64,000 bases of DNA from Paratinospora sagittata (GCA_035771175.1 CM069606.1:30588816-30652815), one strand, 5' to 3'; shown: positions 45,538 through 57,986, numbered from the stretch's first letter. Notes: generated by a model not told the origin, from the letters alone. Numbers and translations are program-made.

Positions 45538-45978
45538 TGTAACACCCCCCATTTTTTCTACTAAAAAACTAATTAAACCACCTAAAAACTCTACAGGTAT
45601 AATTTCAATTAATGAGAATTGCCCCCTTGGAGAAAATATATACCCCCATAGTGGGACGGTCCCAAGGATAAAGGTCGTCCCCATGGGGGGCCGACCCCTT
45701 GAGGGCACCCCTATAAAGTCCTCCCCCCTCCTCCTCTTCATTCCGCCCTCTCGCTCTCTCTCCCTCTTGCATATTTTTCTACCTTTCTCTTATCTTTTCC
45801 TGCGCTTCCAGAAGATAGGAGTTTTAATGAAAGATTCGTCAAGGCGATGCCACTACACGTGTTAAGGTGGGAATGAAGGCTAGGTTTGCGTCTCTTACTT
45901 GTCTAATGATGAATTGCATAACAACACGCATCATATATGTTACCATGTTTTACTTCATGCATGAAAACTATTTTACAA

Positions 45979-46013
<35 letters not shown>

Positions 46014-46717
46014 CGGTTGCTATGCCTTTATGCTAGCCACGACAGAGTGACACTGTTACTGGATATATTATTGGGTGTAATACTGGCCCAGAATAGTGAC
46101 GTTGTCACTGGTTATATTATTGGATGCTATGCGTTACGCTGGCCCTGGCAGAGTAACATTGTCACTGTTTAGCACTGGAACTCATGAGATCTCTCAGTTG
46201 CTGGTTATATTACTCGTGCCTCGGATCACAGGTTGCGAGTGAATGGTACCTGGCCTGTGATGCCGTGTGACCAGGGTTTATTCATATCATTGCTTGATTG
46301 TTGTTGCATAACTATCTAATGATTGTTGTTCTGTACTTATTATTATGCATGTAAGTTTCGTTTATCCTACTTGACCTCACTGAGCTGTTGAGGTCACCCC
46401 GTTGATATTTTTCCCCAGGATCTTAGACACGCATATGTACAAATATGTCATAAGAACCTAAGAGCCGCCAAAACTATGTTCAAAGGAAGCACGTAAGGTG
46501 AGGGATGTCAACATAGATCTAGGTGTGTTATTTATGGTCTGTTGTAGTTTCCGCTACGTACTCTGTACTTATGTAATTATAACATTTGTACATTTTCCCT
46601 CCATTATTGAGGGAGGATGAATAAAAGATTTGTGTTGATGTCCTTTTCTGCTTCACACCCCGATTCTGGTCCGCTACCTAATATATGAGATTGTTCTGTG
46701 AGAATCGAGGTGTGACA
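45538..46717 (+). repeat. 5' LTR of the non-autonomous element
   Basis: 1180 bases. TATAAAG is at 45712-45718 in a GC-rich setting with CCCC/GGGG inverted motifs. A (TA)n run lies at about 45983-46010. Three imperfect ~60-base tandem units ('gctatgcc..tggcc..cagagtgacactgtcac') span 46010-46175. Confidence 0.88.
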
Positions 46718-46721
46718 GTTA

Positions 46722-46733
46722 TGGTATCAGAGC
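46722..46733 (+). other. Primer-binding site, tRNA-Met type
   Basis: TGGTATCAGAGC lies four bases after the 5' LTR of the non-autonomous element. Confidence 0.88.
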
Positions 46734-49700
46734 ATGATCTCGCGACCAATGCCATAAGCGCATCAATCCCTTGGTAACAGTAACAACCAGACTATTGAAA
46801 GAACAATGAGATATTATAAAAGATGAAGGATCGGTTCGTAAGATTAAGCATTCTAATCATTAATTGAAGAGTTAGTGATTGTTTAAGAATTACAAGGTCC
46901 AGTAATCTAGCTTGATAAATAGATGTGATTATTGTAACTCAAGATTCGAGAATCTTATGATTATGATCCTTGATTACTTTTGACTATAAGGCTTTGGGAC
47001 TTTTCAAAAATCGTGATATTGTATATGTAAATAATGACTTATGGAGATTTCTTTAATGCTACATGAACGTCAACGTAGTTGCATAATATGTCTATTAGTC
47101 ATATCACATATGATCAAATTAGGATAGACTTGCAAAATGTGATAAGACTGAACTATTTTGGTTTTTCATATGATGAACTGAGTGTGATCAGATCAGGATG
47201 TATTTTACAAATTTTTAATATCATTGGGTTATTTTATTCTAGCATTTCATATGATGAGGGATCATGACTATAGAAATTGTCCTTGATGAATATTAGCATA
47301 CTCGATTTTATTTTAGTAATACAGTGATCGAAAGAATGCATTGCGTGATATTAGTAGTAATATGATCACTTTGGGTATATTTATTTTGGTTATTGGATAA
47401 TCAAAATTTGATCAAATGATTATGATGTGAGAAACTGGGGATCGTATACATTAATACGAGCTTAGTCTATTATAAACCGGTGATGGTAGACTTACTATAT
47501 AAAATCTTAGGTTATGAAAATTAACCTAGAATAAAGGAAGTAATGACGTTTAAGTTAAGGTCATCTAATCAAATTAGTATGTGATGGTGAAGATTGGATG
47601 ATCCAAATAATTTGGAAGAGTTGATGATCAAAGAAAGTTAAATCTCTACGAATGGATTGATTCAATCATTAGCTTAATATTCAATTGTCAAGAAATTAGC
47701 TACTAGTCTGTGCAGAGCTGATAATTATTTATGAGTCGAGATTAAAGCAAATAAGCAGCTAAGAAAAGTAAACCTTAATGAAAATAAACCTTGATGAAAA
47801 TATACTGTACATTTTGGAAAGGAAACAAACCTTAAGGATAATAGGTTTTAAGGAAAACAACAGGGATATGAGCCTTGAAGGAAACATGACTCATTGAGAA
47901 ATCAAATGAATAAGTAAGTACATCGTTTTAAGGCATGACTGGATCTAATGACTCTAGATCTCACCAAAGAATTGATTATGGGTCACAGGGTGGACTAAGA
48001 TCCATAACTCAAGGTGTTGAACCGATACTTGTCGCGCAAGTTTCAGCTGCTTGGGGCACAAGATAAGATACAAAACCTTGAAGCTCAAGGGCCATCAGAA
48101 TTAGGCCATCGCTAAATAGTCAAGGTTCGAGAAACCAAGCCCAAGAACTATCAACCACCGATTGATATGCCTTGTGACTTAAAAATTCAAAAGTATCGAA
48201 ATTACATATTTAAGATGGACTTTTAAGTTGAGTCCAGAAGAAGAATCATTGGTTGAGAAAAAAAGTGATTGAATATCATTCGTGGAAGTTAGTAAACAAT
48301 GTAACCACCGAAGAACGTAAGTCGTTCGTGGCCCATGGATTGGCTTTTGGGTGCATGGTAGTCGCCCGTGGTACATGAGTGCACACCTTATTGAGTGAAC
48401 CCTAGGCGGTCCACCTCTGTTGTAAACTTCATTGTTTTAGCCGAAAGGAGATGCACGGACGGGGTTGTACCTTATTAAAAAGAAACTCATTTATTATGAG
48501 ACTTTTCCCTGGACATTTATCCAAGAAACCAGGATAATACTTGGCCACAGAACCTTACGTGACGGCACGTTTCAAGTGTTTATAATTAAATACGAATGTT
48601 ATTAACTATTATGTTGTGCTATCAATTATTGATGATTTCCATCAAACGGTTAATGAGATTTCATTTTAAACCCCCGAGCCCTACACATTTTCCATCCTAA
48701 GAGGACACATGACCCAGTGGGTAGGGTATGAATGTGTCTCATGGAAAAAGGGGTTTCGAAATGGATGGTAATTGTGTGAAAACTTTTAGGATAGAATGTT
48801 TGACAGGGAATTCATTACCATTGATATCCCTTTTATCGCTATATTAGGGGTGGTATGGGACACAATGAATGCAAAGGATAACTGGAATATTTTGGATCAA
48901 TGGAGGACCTGCAGACCATGTGTGGTGAATCAACCAGAAACTATGTTATATCTGTTATCATTGTATTCGAGGTGGTATGGGACGCAACGAATGCAGAAGA
49001 TATCAGTTATAATTTGGGTATCTAGATGATTTGCAGAACTTGTTTGTTGCATATGTATGAAACATCATGTAGGGTAATAAGTGAAAGATAAAGGTACTCT
49101 GGTCAATGATTCGAACTTTCTTGGGACCATTCCAAAACTGGAGAGAAGTTTTTCAAATGACTTTTGAATTGAAGCCTTGATTTGGAGTCAAGTAACCAAA
49201 ATTGTTATTTCTTGAAATGATGCAAACTAATATTCATATTTGATTTTAAGGATTGGAATACTAGAATTGAATCAGAAACCAGAATATACCTAAAAGAAAG
49301 AACTCCTACCCCTCAACCTAGAAGAGATAGGAATTTGACCCATACCAACCAAAACAGAATACCATGACATAGGAATCGGGACTTAGGACTCCACGTTATA
49401 TAAAACTTTTAGAAAAGAAGGTTAGGCGTAGAGCCTTACCTAACCGTGGGTAAAGAAAATCCTTATTACATGATGACATCATGAGTACTAATGACAGATT
49501 ACCACTATACCAACAAACAAAAAGAAATTGCATGACGGACACTTAGGACAAACATCCTAGTTGAGGATTAGAGTCATTAACTATGATCTATTGGACCGAC
49601 AACCTCGAGATCATTTAACTTTTAGCGTTAAATGAGACATGATCAGTCTTGCTTTGCCAAGGATGCTGACGATGACTAACTCGAAGGTGATGGTCCAAAC

Positions 49701-49879
49701 CTGTTCTTGCAACGGAGTTCCTTAAGACTCAGACATTGCAATGAGAATCTTTTCTTCACAAGAGAGATGAGCAAAAACCAAAACACTAGGATACCATAGA
49801 GAATGATGAATGTGCCAACTTGGACACATAGGAGTTTGCCACCAACGACTGCTTGATCGAATTTCGAGGGAAAAATTCT
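46734..49879. other. Non-coding interior of the non-autonomous element
   Basis: No recognisable protein. 48849-48890 ('ggtggtatgggacacaatga') and 48971-49010 ('ggtggtatgggacgcaacga') are a direct repeat about 122 bases apart. Otherwise AT-rich unique-looking sequence with many 'ttatgat' stretches. Confidence 0.6.
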
Positions 49880-49895
49880 TTTATGGAGGGTAAAT

Positions 49896-51104
49896 TATAA
49901 CACCCCGAATTTTTTCTATTGAAAAAAACTAACTAAACCACATGAAAACTCTACAGGTATAATTTCAATGAGTGAGAAAATCCCCCTCGGAGAAAATATA
50001 TACCCCCATAGTGGGATGGTCCCAAGGATAAAGGCCGTCCCAATGGAGGGCCAGCCCCATGAGGGGCCCGCCTCTTGGGGGCACCCCTATAATAGGGGTT
50101 GCCCGCCCTCCTCCTCATTCCGCCCTCTCGCTCTCTATCTTTCCCTCTTGCTCTCCCTCGCCCCCTCTTGCATATTTTTCTACCTTTCTCTTTATCTTTT
50201 CTTATGCTTCTGGAAGATAGAAGTTTTAACGGAAGATTCGTCAAGGCGATGCCATTACACGTCTTAAGGTGGGGAATGAAGGCTAAGTTCACATCTCTTA
50301 CTTGTCTAATGATGAATTACATAACATCATGCATCATATATGTTACCATGTTTTATTTTATGCATGAAAACTATTTTACAAAATAATGTATATATATTAT
50401 CGGGTGTTATGCCTTTATGCTGGCCCCGACAGAGTGACACTATTATTGGATATATTATTGGGTGCAATACTGGCCCGGAATAGCGACGTTGTCACTAGTT
50501 ATATTATTGGGTGCTATGCCGTTAAGCTGGCCCCGGCAGAGTAACACTGTCACTGGTTAGCACTAGAACTCATGAGATCTCTCAGTTGCTGGTTATATTA
50601 CTGGTGCCTCAGATCACAGGTTGCGAGTGAATGGTACCTGGCCTGTGATGCCGTGTGACCAGGGTTCATTCATATCATTGCTTGATTGTATTGTTGGGGT
50701 ATAACTGTCTGATGATTGTTGTTCTGTACTTATTATTATGCATGTAAGTTTCGTTTATCCTACTTGACCACATTGAGTTGTTGAGCTCACCCCGTTGATA
50801 TTTTTCCCCAGAATCTTAGACACGCATAAGTACAAATATGTCATCAGAACCTAAGAGCCGCCAAAGCTATGTTCAAAGGAAGAGCATAAGGTGAGGGATG
50901 TCAACATAGATCTAGGTGTGTCATTTATGGTCTGTTGTAGTTTCCGCTGCGTACTCTATACTTATGTAATTATAACATTTGCACATTTTCCCTCCATTAT
51001 TAAGGGAGGATGAATAAAAGATCTCTGGTTCGTTTCTGCTTCAACCCCAATTCTGGTCCGTTGCCTATCGTATGAGATCTTTCTTTGAGAATCGGGGTGT
51101 GACA
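49896..51104 (+). repeat. 3' LTR of the non-autonomous element
   Basis: 1209 bases, closely similar to 45538-46717. It lacks the (TA)n expansion and keeps CCCCTATAATAGGGG around the TATA position (about 50085-50099), a near-perfect palindrome. The overlapping small frames at 49951-50386 are in GC-rich low-complexity LTR sequence. Confidence 0.88.
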
Positions 51105-51237
51105 TAGATGGTTCGAAAAATCCTTTTCCTACCTCCACGCCTAGAGAAATATTCTCTAGGATTCTACTGTACCAAATTCACTTCAAGGATGTGAACCAAA
51201 CCGTTACAATGTATTTTTCAAGGTTTAAGACAAACCT

Positions 51238-51350
51238 ATCCTTTTACGGGCTAAGGATGAACCGTTTACTTCCTTTTGCGGGATAAGGAAGAACCTAGAA
51301 TCTTTTTCGTAGGCTAAGGAAGAACCACTTGACCCTTTTCAAGATAAAGG
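51238..51350 (-). repeat. Hairpin array in the minus-strand sirevirus-like LTR
   Basis: Plus-strand coordinates of stems: ATCCTT/AAGGAT (51238-51258), CTTCCTT/AAGGAAG (51269-51291), TCTT/AAGA (51301-51322, weak) and CCTTT/AAAGG (51334-51350). On the coding strand loops read AGCCCGTAA or ATCCCGC, as in the array at 31827. They lie about 430-540 bases downstream of the TATA box. Confidence 0.75.
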
Positions 51351-52580
51351 ATGAAACTATACTTGATTCGAACCATGGAATCACAAGTGATCTCACAATC
51401 ACTTGACTTGGTTTGTTTCAACCTTTAAACAATCGAAAAGACTGAAAACAAAGATTATATTGTTTGTTCTACACAAATAAAACAATTACAATGAAGCTCA
51501 CAATACAAATTCACCAATACAAAATATGAAATTTAAGCTCAATGTTAAAGAGAGAGACCTTACAATGATTTTACCTTCCTTGCATCTAGATTTGCTCAAC
51601 AATGCATTTTATGATGATTTGAATGAAGCCCAAAAAGTTTGCTTTGAAAACCATTTCGAAATCAACTCATTTTGCTCAAGGGTTTTTGGAAATGTGAGAA
51701 AGGGTTTGATTTTGGAAATCATTCAATGTGCTGACATTTTTGTCTCTCGTCTTTAAAATGGCTAGAGAAGGTGTATTTATAGATTAGGAATGATTACAAG
51801 CCATTGGAGACCAAAATATAGCCGTTGGGGGGACAAAAACCAAGTTTTTGACCGTTGGAATCGCACCCAAAAAGTCCCTAGCGCTTTGACACTCCGTGTT
51901 AGCGCGTTGGCTCACTCTAGAGGTTGATTTTTGTAAAATCCAAGCTTTAGCGAGCTGGCGCACAATTTTTGTGTTTTTTTCTTCGTTTGATTACCTGACC
52001 TATCCTAAACCAAATATAATAGCTTAAAGTTTATGAAAATATCCATTGGAACCATTTCTAAACTCATTTGAAAAGGCTATCAAACATTTTGAAAGCATTT
52101 AAGTTCAAAACAAGTTGAACTTGAAAAACTTAGCCAATGGGTTTTGAGAAACTTTGTAGAAACATCATTTTGATTAAAACCAATGCAAATGTGATTGAAA
52201 CGAGTTTGAAATACTTTAAAAACATAAACGAAATATGTTTGAACAATTTAAAATATTTTTTAGAGAAATCTAATGCATGTATGGATTTTAAAGAAATTGA
52301 TTGAGCAAGCTAGAGCATGGAGGTTTATAACCTGAATTAAAACTCTATGAACTTTAGCTCTCAGCCTTCTCTTCTCATCTTGACACGTCCAAGCTTTGAT
52401 TTAGACTTATTTTGATCCGCTTGATTAGGCTTGAACGAGCTTTGATCTTGTATTGGTTCTTCTATTTTCTTATAGTGTTGAAACATACTTAGTTCAAATA
52501 TTAGCACCAAATTACATATTGTTTGTTAGCATCAAAACACTTAGGAGAGTGGTGAGTGGAGACCCCCACTTGGGCCAACA

Positions 52581-53429
52581 GGCTACACTCAATCAAAGGG
52601 AGAATGGGAAGTTCCCAAGTCAGCCAGTACCAAACCCAAAGGGGCAATATGAGATAGGCATGTCATCCATGACACCTCATGAGGAAACCAAATCCATCAT
52701 TACCCGAAGGAGCGAAAAAATCATTGGTAATCATGTTGAGCTAAAAACTAAGGAAAATCCTGATAGAGTTAATCCTAAAAGAGGATACCCCAAAAGACAA
52801 TGAGAAGCCTATTGAGTCTAGAGCACCCATTAATGAGCTTCCTCCCTAGGAGCCAAAACCTCCATTTCCTCAAAAGGTTAGCTCAGGCTGAAAAGGATAC
52901 TCATCCTAGTGACATAGTGGACCTGTTCCAAAATGTCAAAATTAATATCCCATTACTTGATGCCATTAAGCAAGTTCCTTCTTATGTCAAATTTCTGAAA
53001 GAAATGTGCGCACATAAGCGCAAGATTAATGTACAGAAAAAGGCCTTCTCAGCTGAGCAGGTTAGTTTTATCCTGCAACATAATACACCACCCAAGTATA
53101 GGGATCCCGGTTGCCTTACCATTTCATGTGCCATTGGTCAGCATCATATCGATAGGGCATTCCTAGATCTTGGACCAAGTGTTAACTTGCTTCCATACTC
53201 GGGGTATACTCAATTAGGCCTTGGAGAACTGAAGCTTGCCTCTAATACACTCCAATTAGCTGACCGTTCTGTCAAGATCCCAAGAGGTGTGGTTGAGGAT
53301 GTTCTCATACAAGTTGAGAAATTCTTTGTCCCTGTAAATTTCAGTGTTTTGGATACTCAACTTGTTTCTGATCCGGGTAACTTGATACCCATCATCTTGG
53401 GCCACATCCAAGGCAATCATCAACAATAG
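52581..53429 (+). pseudogene. Gag tail and protease of the Athila/Tat-type element
   Basis: ATLNQRENGKFPSQPVPNPK continues gag after the LTR insertion. From about 52850 the pre-protease region follows (DLFQNVKINIPLLDAIKQVP, YVKFLKEMCAHKRK). The aspartic protease has CLTISCAIGQHHIDRAFLDL with Asp-Leu-Gly, typical of Athila, then GVVEDVLIQVEKFFVPVNF and IPIILGHI. Stops and a frame change lie near 52800 and 53429. Confidence 0.88.
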
Positions 53430-54636
53430 AAATGGTGTCATGAAGTTGTCCTTTGGAAATATGGATGTTAACCTTAATGTTTTTAATTTTGGACAACATC
53501 CACCAAACTTCGAGGATATCCATTATGTTAATATGATTGAGAGTTTGGTGCATGGCGCGTTCTTGAGCAAACCTTAGATGATCCCTCACTACTTAGTTTC
53601 TCTCAAAGTTGCGATGTGCCCATGCAGCTGCAGGAACATGTGACTAGTCTGGATGCCACACATGTGGAGGATCTTCCACTTAGGCCTCAATTATCTATGT
53701 CTAGTATTGAGCCTCATGTAGTTCCCTCTATTGAAAAAGCCCCTACTCTAGAGCTCAAGTATTTGCCTTAGGGATTGAAATATGTGTTTTTAGGTCCAAA
53801 GAATAGCTTTCCTGTTATCATAGCCTCTGATCTAGATCCAGTACAAGAAGAAAAGCTTCTAGATGTTCTAAGGAACCATAAGAAAGCTATAGGGTGGTCC
53901 ATAAGTGATATTAAGGGTATTAGTCCTACTGTTTTCCAACATAGAATTCATTTGGAGAATAACAAAAACTTCTCAGAAAATGCAACTTAAGTTAAATCCT
54001 AACATGTGGGAGGTTGTAAGATTTGAGATTTTACAATTATTGGATGAAGGGATCATTTATCCCATTTGTGACAGTTCATGGGTTAGTCTAATCCATGTTG
54101 TCCTAGAGAAGTTTGGAATTACAATGATTGAGAATGAGGACAATGAACTAATCCCCACACGAGTGATTATCGGGTGGCGTGTATGCACTAATTACTGCAA
54201 GCTGAATGCGATTACAAGGAAAGATCATTTTCTTGATGGATATTCCGGTTATAACAAAATTTCCATTGCCCAGAGGACCAAGAGAAGACCACTTTCACTT
54301 GTCCTTTTGGAACCTTTAACTATAGAAGGATGCCTTTTGGATTGTGTAATACACCTGCAACTTTTCAGCGATGTATGATCAATATTTTCTTTGACATGGG
54401 AGAGAGGTTTATGGAAGTTTTTATGGATGATTTTTCAATATTTGGATCTTCCTTTGATGAATATTTGAATCATTTGAGACTGGTACTGGAAAGATGACAA
54501 GAAAAAAAACTTGTTCTAAATTGGGAAAAATGTCATTTTATGGTTCAGAAGGGAATTGTGTTTGGGCATATCATCTCGAAAGAAGGGTTTGAGGTTGACA
54601 AAGCTAAAGTTGATTTAATTTCTAATCTTCCACCTT
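53430..54636 (+). pseudogene. Reverse transcriptase of the Athila/Tat-type element, first part
   Basis: After a linker with stops (53580, 53770), LKYVFLGPKNSFPVIIASDL and HKKAIGWSISDIKGISPTVF start the domain. In the next frame come LNPNMWEVVRFEILQLLDEG and GWRVCTNYCKLNAITRKDHF. About 20 codons between DHF and LDGYSGYNK are deleted. Further on, in a third frame, FMDDFSIFGSSFDEYLNHL holds the catalytic DD. The domain is interrupted at 54637 by a solo LTR and resumes at 56040. Confidence 0.87.
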
Positions 54637-56039
54637 TGTTAAGTTGCATATTTAGATATGTTTTAGAGCATGTTTTAGATAAGTTTTAGGATAATTTATG
54701 CATTAGTTTTGATCTATTTGTTAGTTTAGTCACATTTTGGTATAATATGCTTTATTTCGGTTTTTAATTCTATAAGTTGGTTAATTTGATTATCTAAATG
54801 TGTTACTAATTAGATTTTCTTTGTTTTGTAGGTGTTTAGATGATGTGAATGTGATTTTGGATGATGGAAACAAAGTACAAGAAGTTTGAATGAAGATACA
54901 TGTGCAAAGAGTGCGAAAGATATAAGAAAAAGGAAGCAAAACGTCATATTGCATCACTCTGGGCGCTGCAGCGCTCATTAGTAGCGTTGCAGCACTACAC
55001 CCCAGCTCACAAAATGTAAAATCAACATGTTCTGGCCACTGCGGCGCTCAATATGAACGTTGGAGGGCTCATGCGATTAGGAAATTGCGCAAGTTGCGAT
55101 TTTTGGGTCATAACTTTGCCAATTGAATTCTGAATTTAACGCGGTTTGTTTTTGTGGAATCCTTACTTTAAATAGAACATTATGAGAGGGCTTTGAGAGA
55201 GAATAAATTGGAGAAGATCGAAGCAAAGTGATTCAAAGCTGAGAAGAGATTTTCTACCATTCTTCCACCAATCAAGTTTGTTTTCATTGTTGAGATTCAT
55301 GTTCATCTCATTATTTAGTGTTTTCATTTCTTTATTCATGAACTAAATCCTCTATCTAGAAGTGTTGATCAATCCAAACTCGATACTATGCGTTAGGTTT
55401 TATTGTTTTGATTATTGTCAATAAAGTTACTAGTTTATTTATGTTTTTTTTGGGTGTAAAGCTTTTAATCCCTTTATCACAGATTAGATGATTCTATACC
55501 TGAAATAGGTGCCCGAGAGGGGGTATTTTGAGTTGGAACAAGGAAGATATAACGTGGGTGATCGTGAGACTGAAAAGAGATCGAAATATACCTTGAAGTC
55601 ATTTAAGAGAACCATAGATCTTAATGAGTTATTAGGGTTTTGGGTTTTCATCAAAAGAGTTAAACCTAGAATTCTAATAGCATGTTCTAGCTGGTGCTCG
55701 AAAGAGGGAGTTAGTAATGTTAGGGTTTCAACTTATAAACAAGGAAATTGAGTTGAGGATAATCGCATATCCGTGCATAGTTGAGAGGGCGGTGAGATTT
55801 AACCTCTAGACGTTTCTATTATTGATTTCATACTTACTTTTATATTGCAATGTTAGTTTAATACTTAGTTGATTTAATTATTGTTTTTAATTACTTAATA
55901 ATTTGATTTCGATTCTCTAGATAAAATTAGAGTTAAAACTTGATTGATATTGTAGTAATAATCCCTGAGGCCGCTACCCGATATCTTATCGGACTATATT
56001 ATAACTTGATACTGTACGCTTGCGATTTTGCACGTAACA
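54637..56039 (+). mobile_element. Solo LTR inside the Athila/Tat-type pol
   Basis: 1403 bases from TGTTAAGTTGC to ACGTAACA, flanked by ACCTT / ACCTC (four of five match). The pol sequence continues in register across it. GCG-core palindromes, including the perfect 12-mer GCGCTGCAGCGC (54963-54974), lie ahead of a TATA-like 'ctttaaatag' near 55168. The family is uncertain. The frame 55509-55751 lies inside it and is not a gene. Confidence 0.82.
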
Positions 56040-56680
56040 ACCTCCTAAGACTATTAGGGAGGTTAGATCTTTTTTGGAGCATGTTGGGTTTTATAAAAGA
56101 TTCATTAAGGATTTTAGCAAGATTTTTAGGCCCCTTTTGCAGCTTGTTAGCCAAGAATGTCCCATTCGCTTTTGATGAACCTTGTTTAGAGGCTTTTACT
56201 CTTCTTAAGTCTGAACTCACTTCTACTCCCATAATTAGGCCACCTGATTGGAATGCACCATTTGAGATAATGTGTGATGCCTCAAATTATGTTATTGGTG
56301 CAGTCTTTGGACAATGCATAGATAAATTACCTCATGTGATTTATTATGCCAGTAAGACCCTTATTGATGCACAACTGAACTATTCTACCACTGAGAAAGT
56401 GTTTTTAGAAGTTGTGTTTGCCTTAGAAAAGTTTAGGTCCTATCTCTTAGGATCTAAGGTCATCATTTATTCGGATCATGCTGCATTGAGATACCTTCTC
56501 ACTAAGAAGGATGCCAAACCTAGGTTAATCTGATGGGTTCTTTTGCTCCAAGAGTTTGATTTGGAGATTAAGGATAAGAAAGGAGCAGAAAATGTGGCAG
56601 CTGACCATCTTTCTACGCTCGTGGTAAAGACTTCTCAAGATCCTCATCCTATTTCTGAGTCCTTCCCAAATGAGCAACTT
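56040..56680 (+). pseudogene. Reverse transcriptase end and RNase H, Athila/Tat-type element
   Basis: It resumes with [14 protein letters not shown] sequence in one frame and continues in 55940-56533 with [20 protein letters not shown]. RNase H has Asp in [18 protein letters not shown], Glu near [20 protein letters not shown] and Asp in [14 protein letters not shown]. After a stop (56531) come [20 protein letters not shown] and ADHLS. Confidence 0.87.
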
Positions 56681-57605
56681 TTATAAGTTTCCGAAGCCCC
56701 TTGGTATGCAGACATTGTTAATTATCTTGTTACAGGTCTATTACCTGATCATTGGACCCAACAAGATAGGAAATTCTTCTTTTCTAGAGTTAAGAACTAT
56801 TTTTGGGACTATCCCTACTTGAAGTATTGTCTCGATCAGGTGATTAGGAGATGCATTCTCGATCATGAGATCCCTAGTGTTCTATCATTTTTCCATGATC
56901 AACCTTGTGGGGGCCATTTCAGTGTTAAGAAAATAGCAGCAAAGATATTGCAATCAGGTTTTTATTGGCCCTCCCATATATAAGGATCCTCATGTTTATT
57001 TCATCGCTCGCCAAAGATGTCAGAAGTTAGGATGCATAGGGCATAGGAACATGATGCCTTTAAATCCCATTTTAGTAGTTGAGTTGTTCGATGTTTGGGG
57101 GATAGATTTTATGGACCCTTTTCCCATGTCTTTGGGGAATGTCTACATCCTTGTAGCTATTGATTACGTGTCCAAATGGGTAGAGGCTATTGCATGCAAA
57201 ACCAATGATCACAAGGTGGTGGTCTGGTTCATCAAAGAACATATATTTGGATGTTTTGGCACACCACGTGTTATTATTAGTGACGAAGGTACACATTTCT
57301 GCAATAGGGTGTTTGAGCATTTGATGAGAAAGTATAATATTTGCCATAAAGTTGCCACCCCATACCATCCTCAAACTAGTGGACAAGTGGAAATTTCCAA
57401 TAGGGAGATTAAGCGAATTTTGGAAAAGACTGTCAATCCCAGTAAGAAGGATTGGCCACTTCGACTATCCGATGCACTATGGGCTTATAGAACATCATAC
57501 AAAACCCCTATAAGTATGTCCCCATATCGACTTTTGTTTAGAAAAACATGCCATTTACCTGTTGAGTTAGAACATAGAGCATATTGGGCCATCAAAAAAA
57601 CTTAA
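56681..57605 (+). pseudogene. Integrase of the Athila/Tat-type element
   Basis: The zinc-binding region is damaged ([20 protein letters not shown], then stops near 56980-57030). The core at 57051-57605 is open: Asp in [20 protein letters not shown], Asp in [19 protein letters not shown], Glu after [40 protein letters not shown] follows. It lost its frame at 57600. Confidence 0.9.
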
Positions 57606-57986
57606 TTTTGATTTAGAAAAAGCTAGTGTTAATAGGAAACTTCAACTCGGTGAATTAGAAGAGCTAAGGAATGGTTCCTATGATTGTGCTAAAAAATACA
57701 AAAGGAGAATGAAGATGGTCCATGATAATCAGATTCTTAGGAAATCCCTCACTCCTGGACGAGAAGTTATTATGACTCTCATTTGCATTTGTTCCCTGGC
57801 AAATTAAAATCTCATTGGTCTGGTCCATTCATTGTTAAGACAATTTTTCCACATGGGGCCATTGAAATTTTTGATGAAAAAGGCAATCATTTTAAAGTCA
57901 ATGGACAAAGGTTGAAGCCATACCTGGAGTTACCTAACTCAAAAGAGGAGCAAACTTTTTTGCTCCAAGACCTTGTCTACACTTAA
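57606..57986 (+). pseudogene. Integrase C-terminal domain, Athila/Tat-type element
   Basis: LQLGELEELRNGSYDCAKKY and LRKSLTPGREVIM lead, through a frame change, to LFPGKLKSHWSGPFIVKTIF, the GPF-type DNA-binding module, and VNGQRLKPYLE at the end. No env-like frame follows, unlike many Athila elements. Confidence 0.87.

Larger units (their letters stand above)
45538..51104 (+). mobile_element. Non-autonomous LTR retrotransposon without coding region
   Basis: 5.57 kb with two similar ~1.2-kb LTRs (TGTAACACCC...GGTGTGACA), a tRNA-Met primer-binding site right after the first, and 'ttttatggagggtaaat' as polypurine tract before the second. The 3.2-kb inside has no frame longer than about 80 codons and no gag-pol motif. 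'gaatttcgagggaaaaattc' just before the tract resembles the end of Tekay-type pol. This is a LARD-like derivative that needs proteins in trans. Flanks TATGT / TAGAT agree at only three of five bases. Confidence 0.85.
45377..52580 (-). repeat. Sirevirus-like solo LTR (minus strand), split by a nested element
   Basis: On the minus strand it starts TGTTGGCCCAAGTG (52580) and ends with the conserved 'caattcacccccctcttggg'-type block and CCAACA (45377). Flanks AGCCA / GGCTA resemble a decayed 5-base duplication, and the gag sequence continues across it. Without the insert 45538-51104 it is about 1.64 kb. The TATA box is 'tatttata' on the plus strand (51774-51781), GCG-core motifs lie at 51876-51975, and hairpins at 51238-51350 match the array at 31827. 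No internal region, so it is a solo LTR. Confidence 0.82.

Noticed and set aside
49951..50386. Three overlapping frames of 95-113 codons
   Set aside because: GC-rich low-complexity LTR sequence of the non-autonomous element; not open in the other LTR in the same form.
51526..51756. 76-codon plus frame
   Set aside because: It lies antisense inside a sirevirus-like LTR and has no recognisable content.
55509..55751. 80-codon plus frame
   Set aside because: It lies inside the solo LTR 54637-56039 and has no similarity to known proteins by eye.
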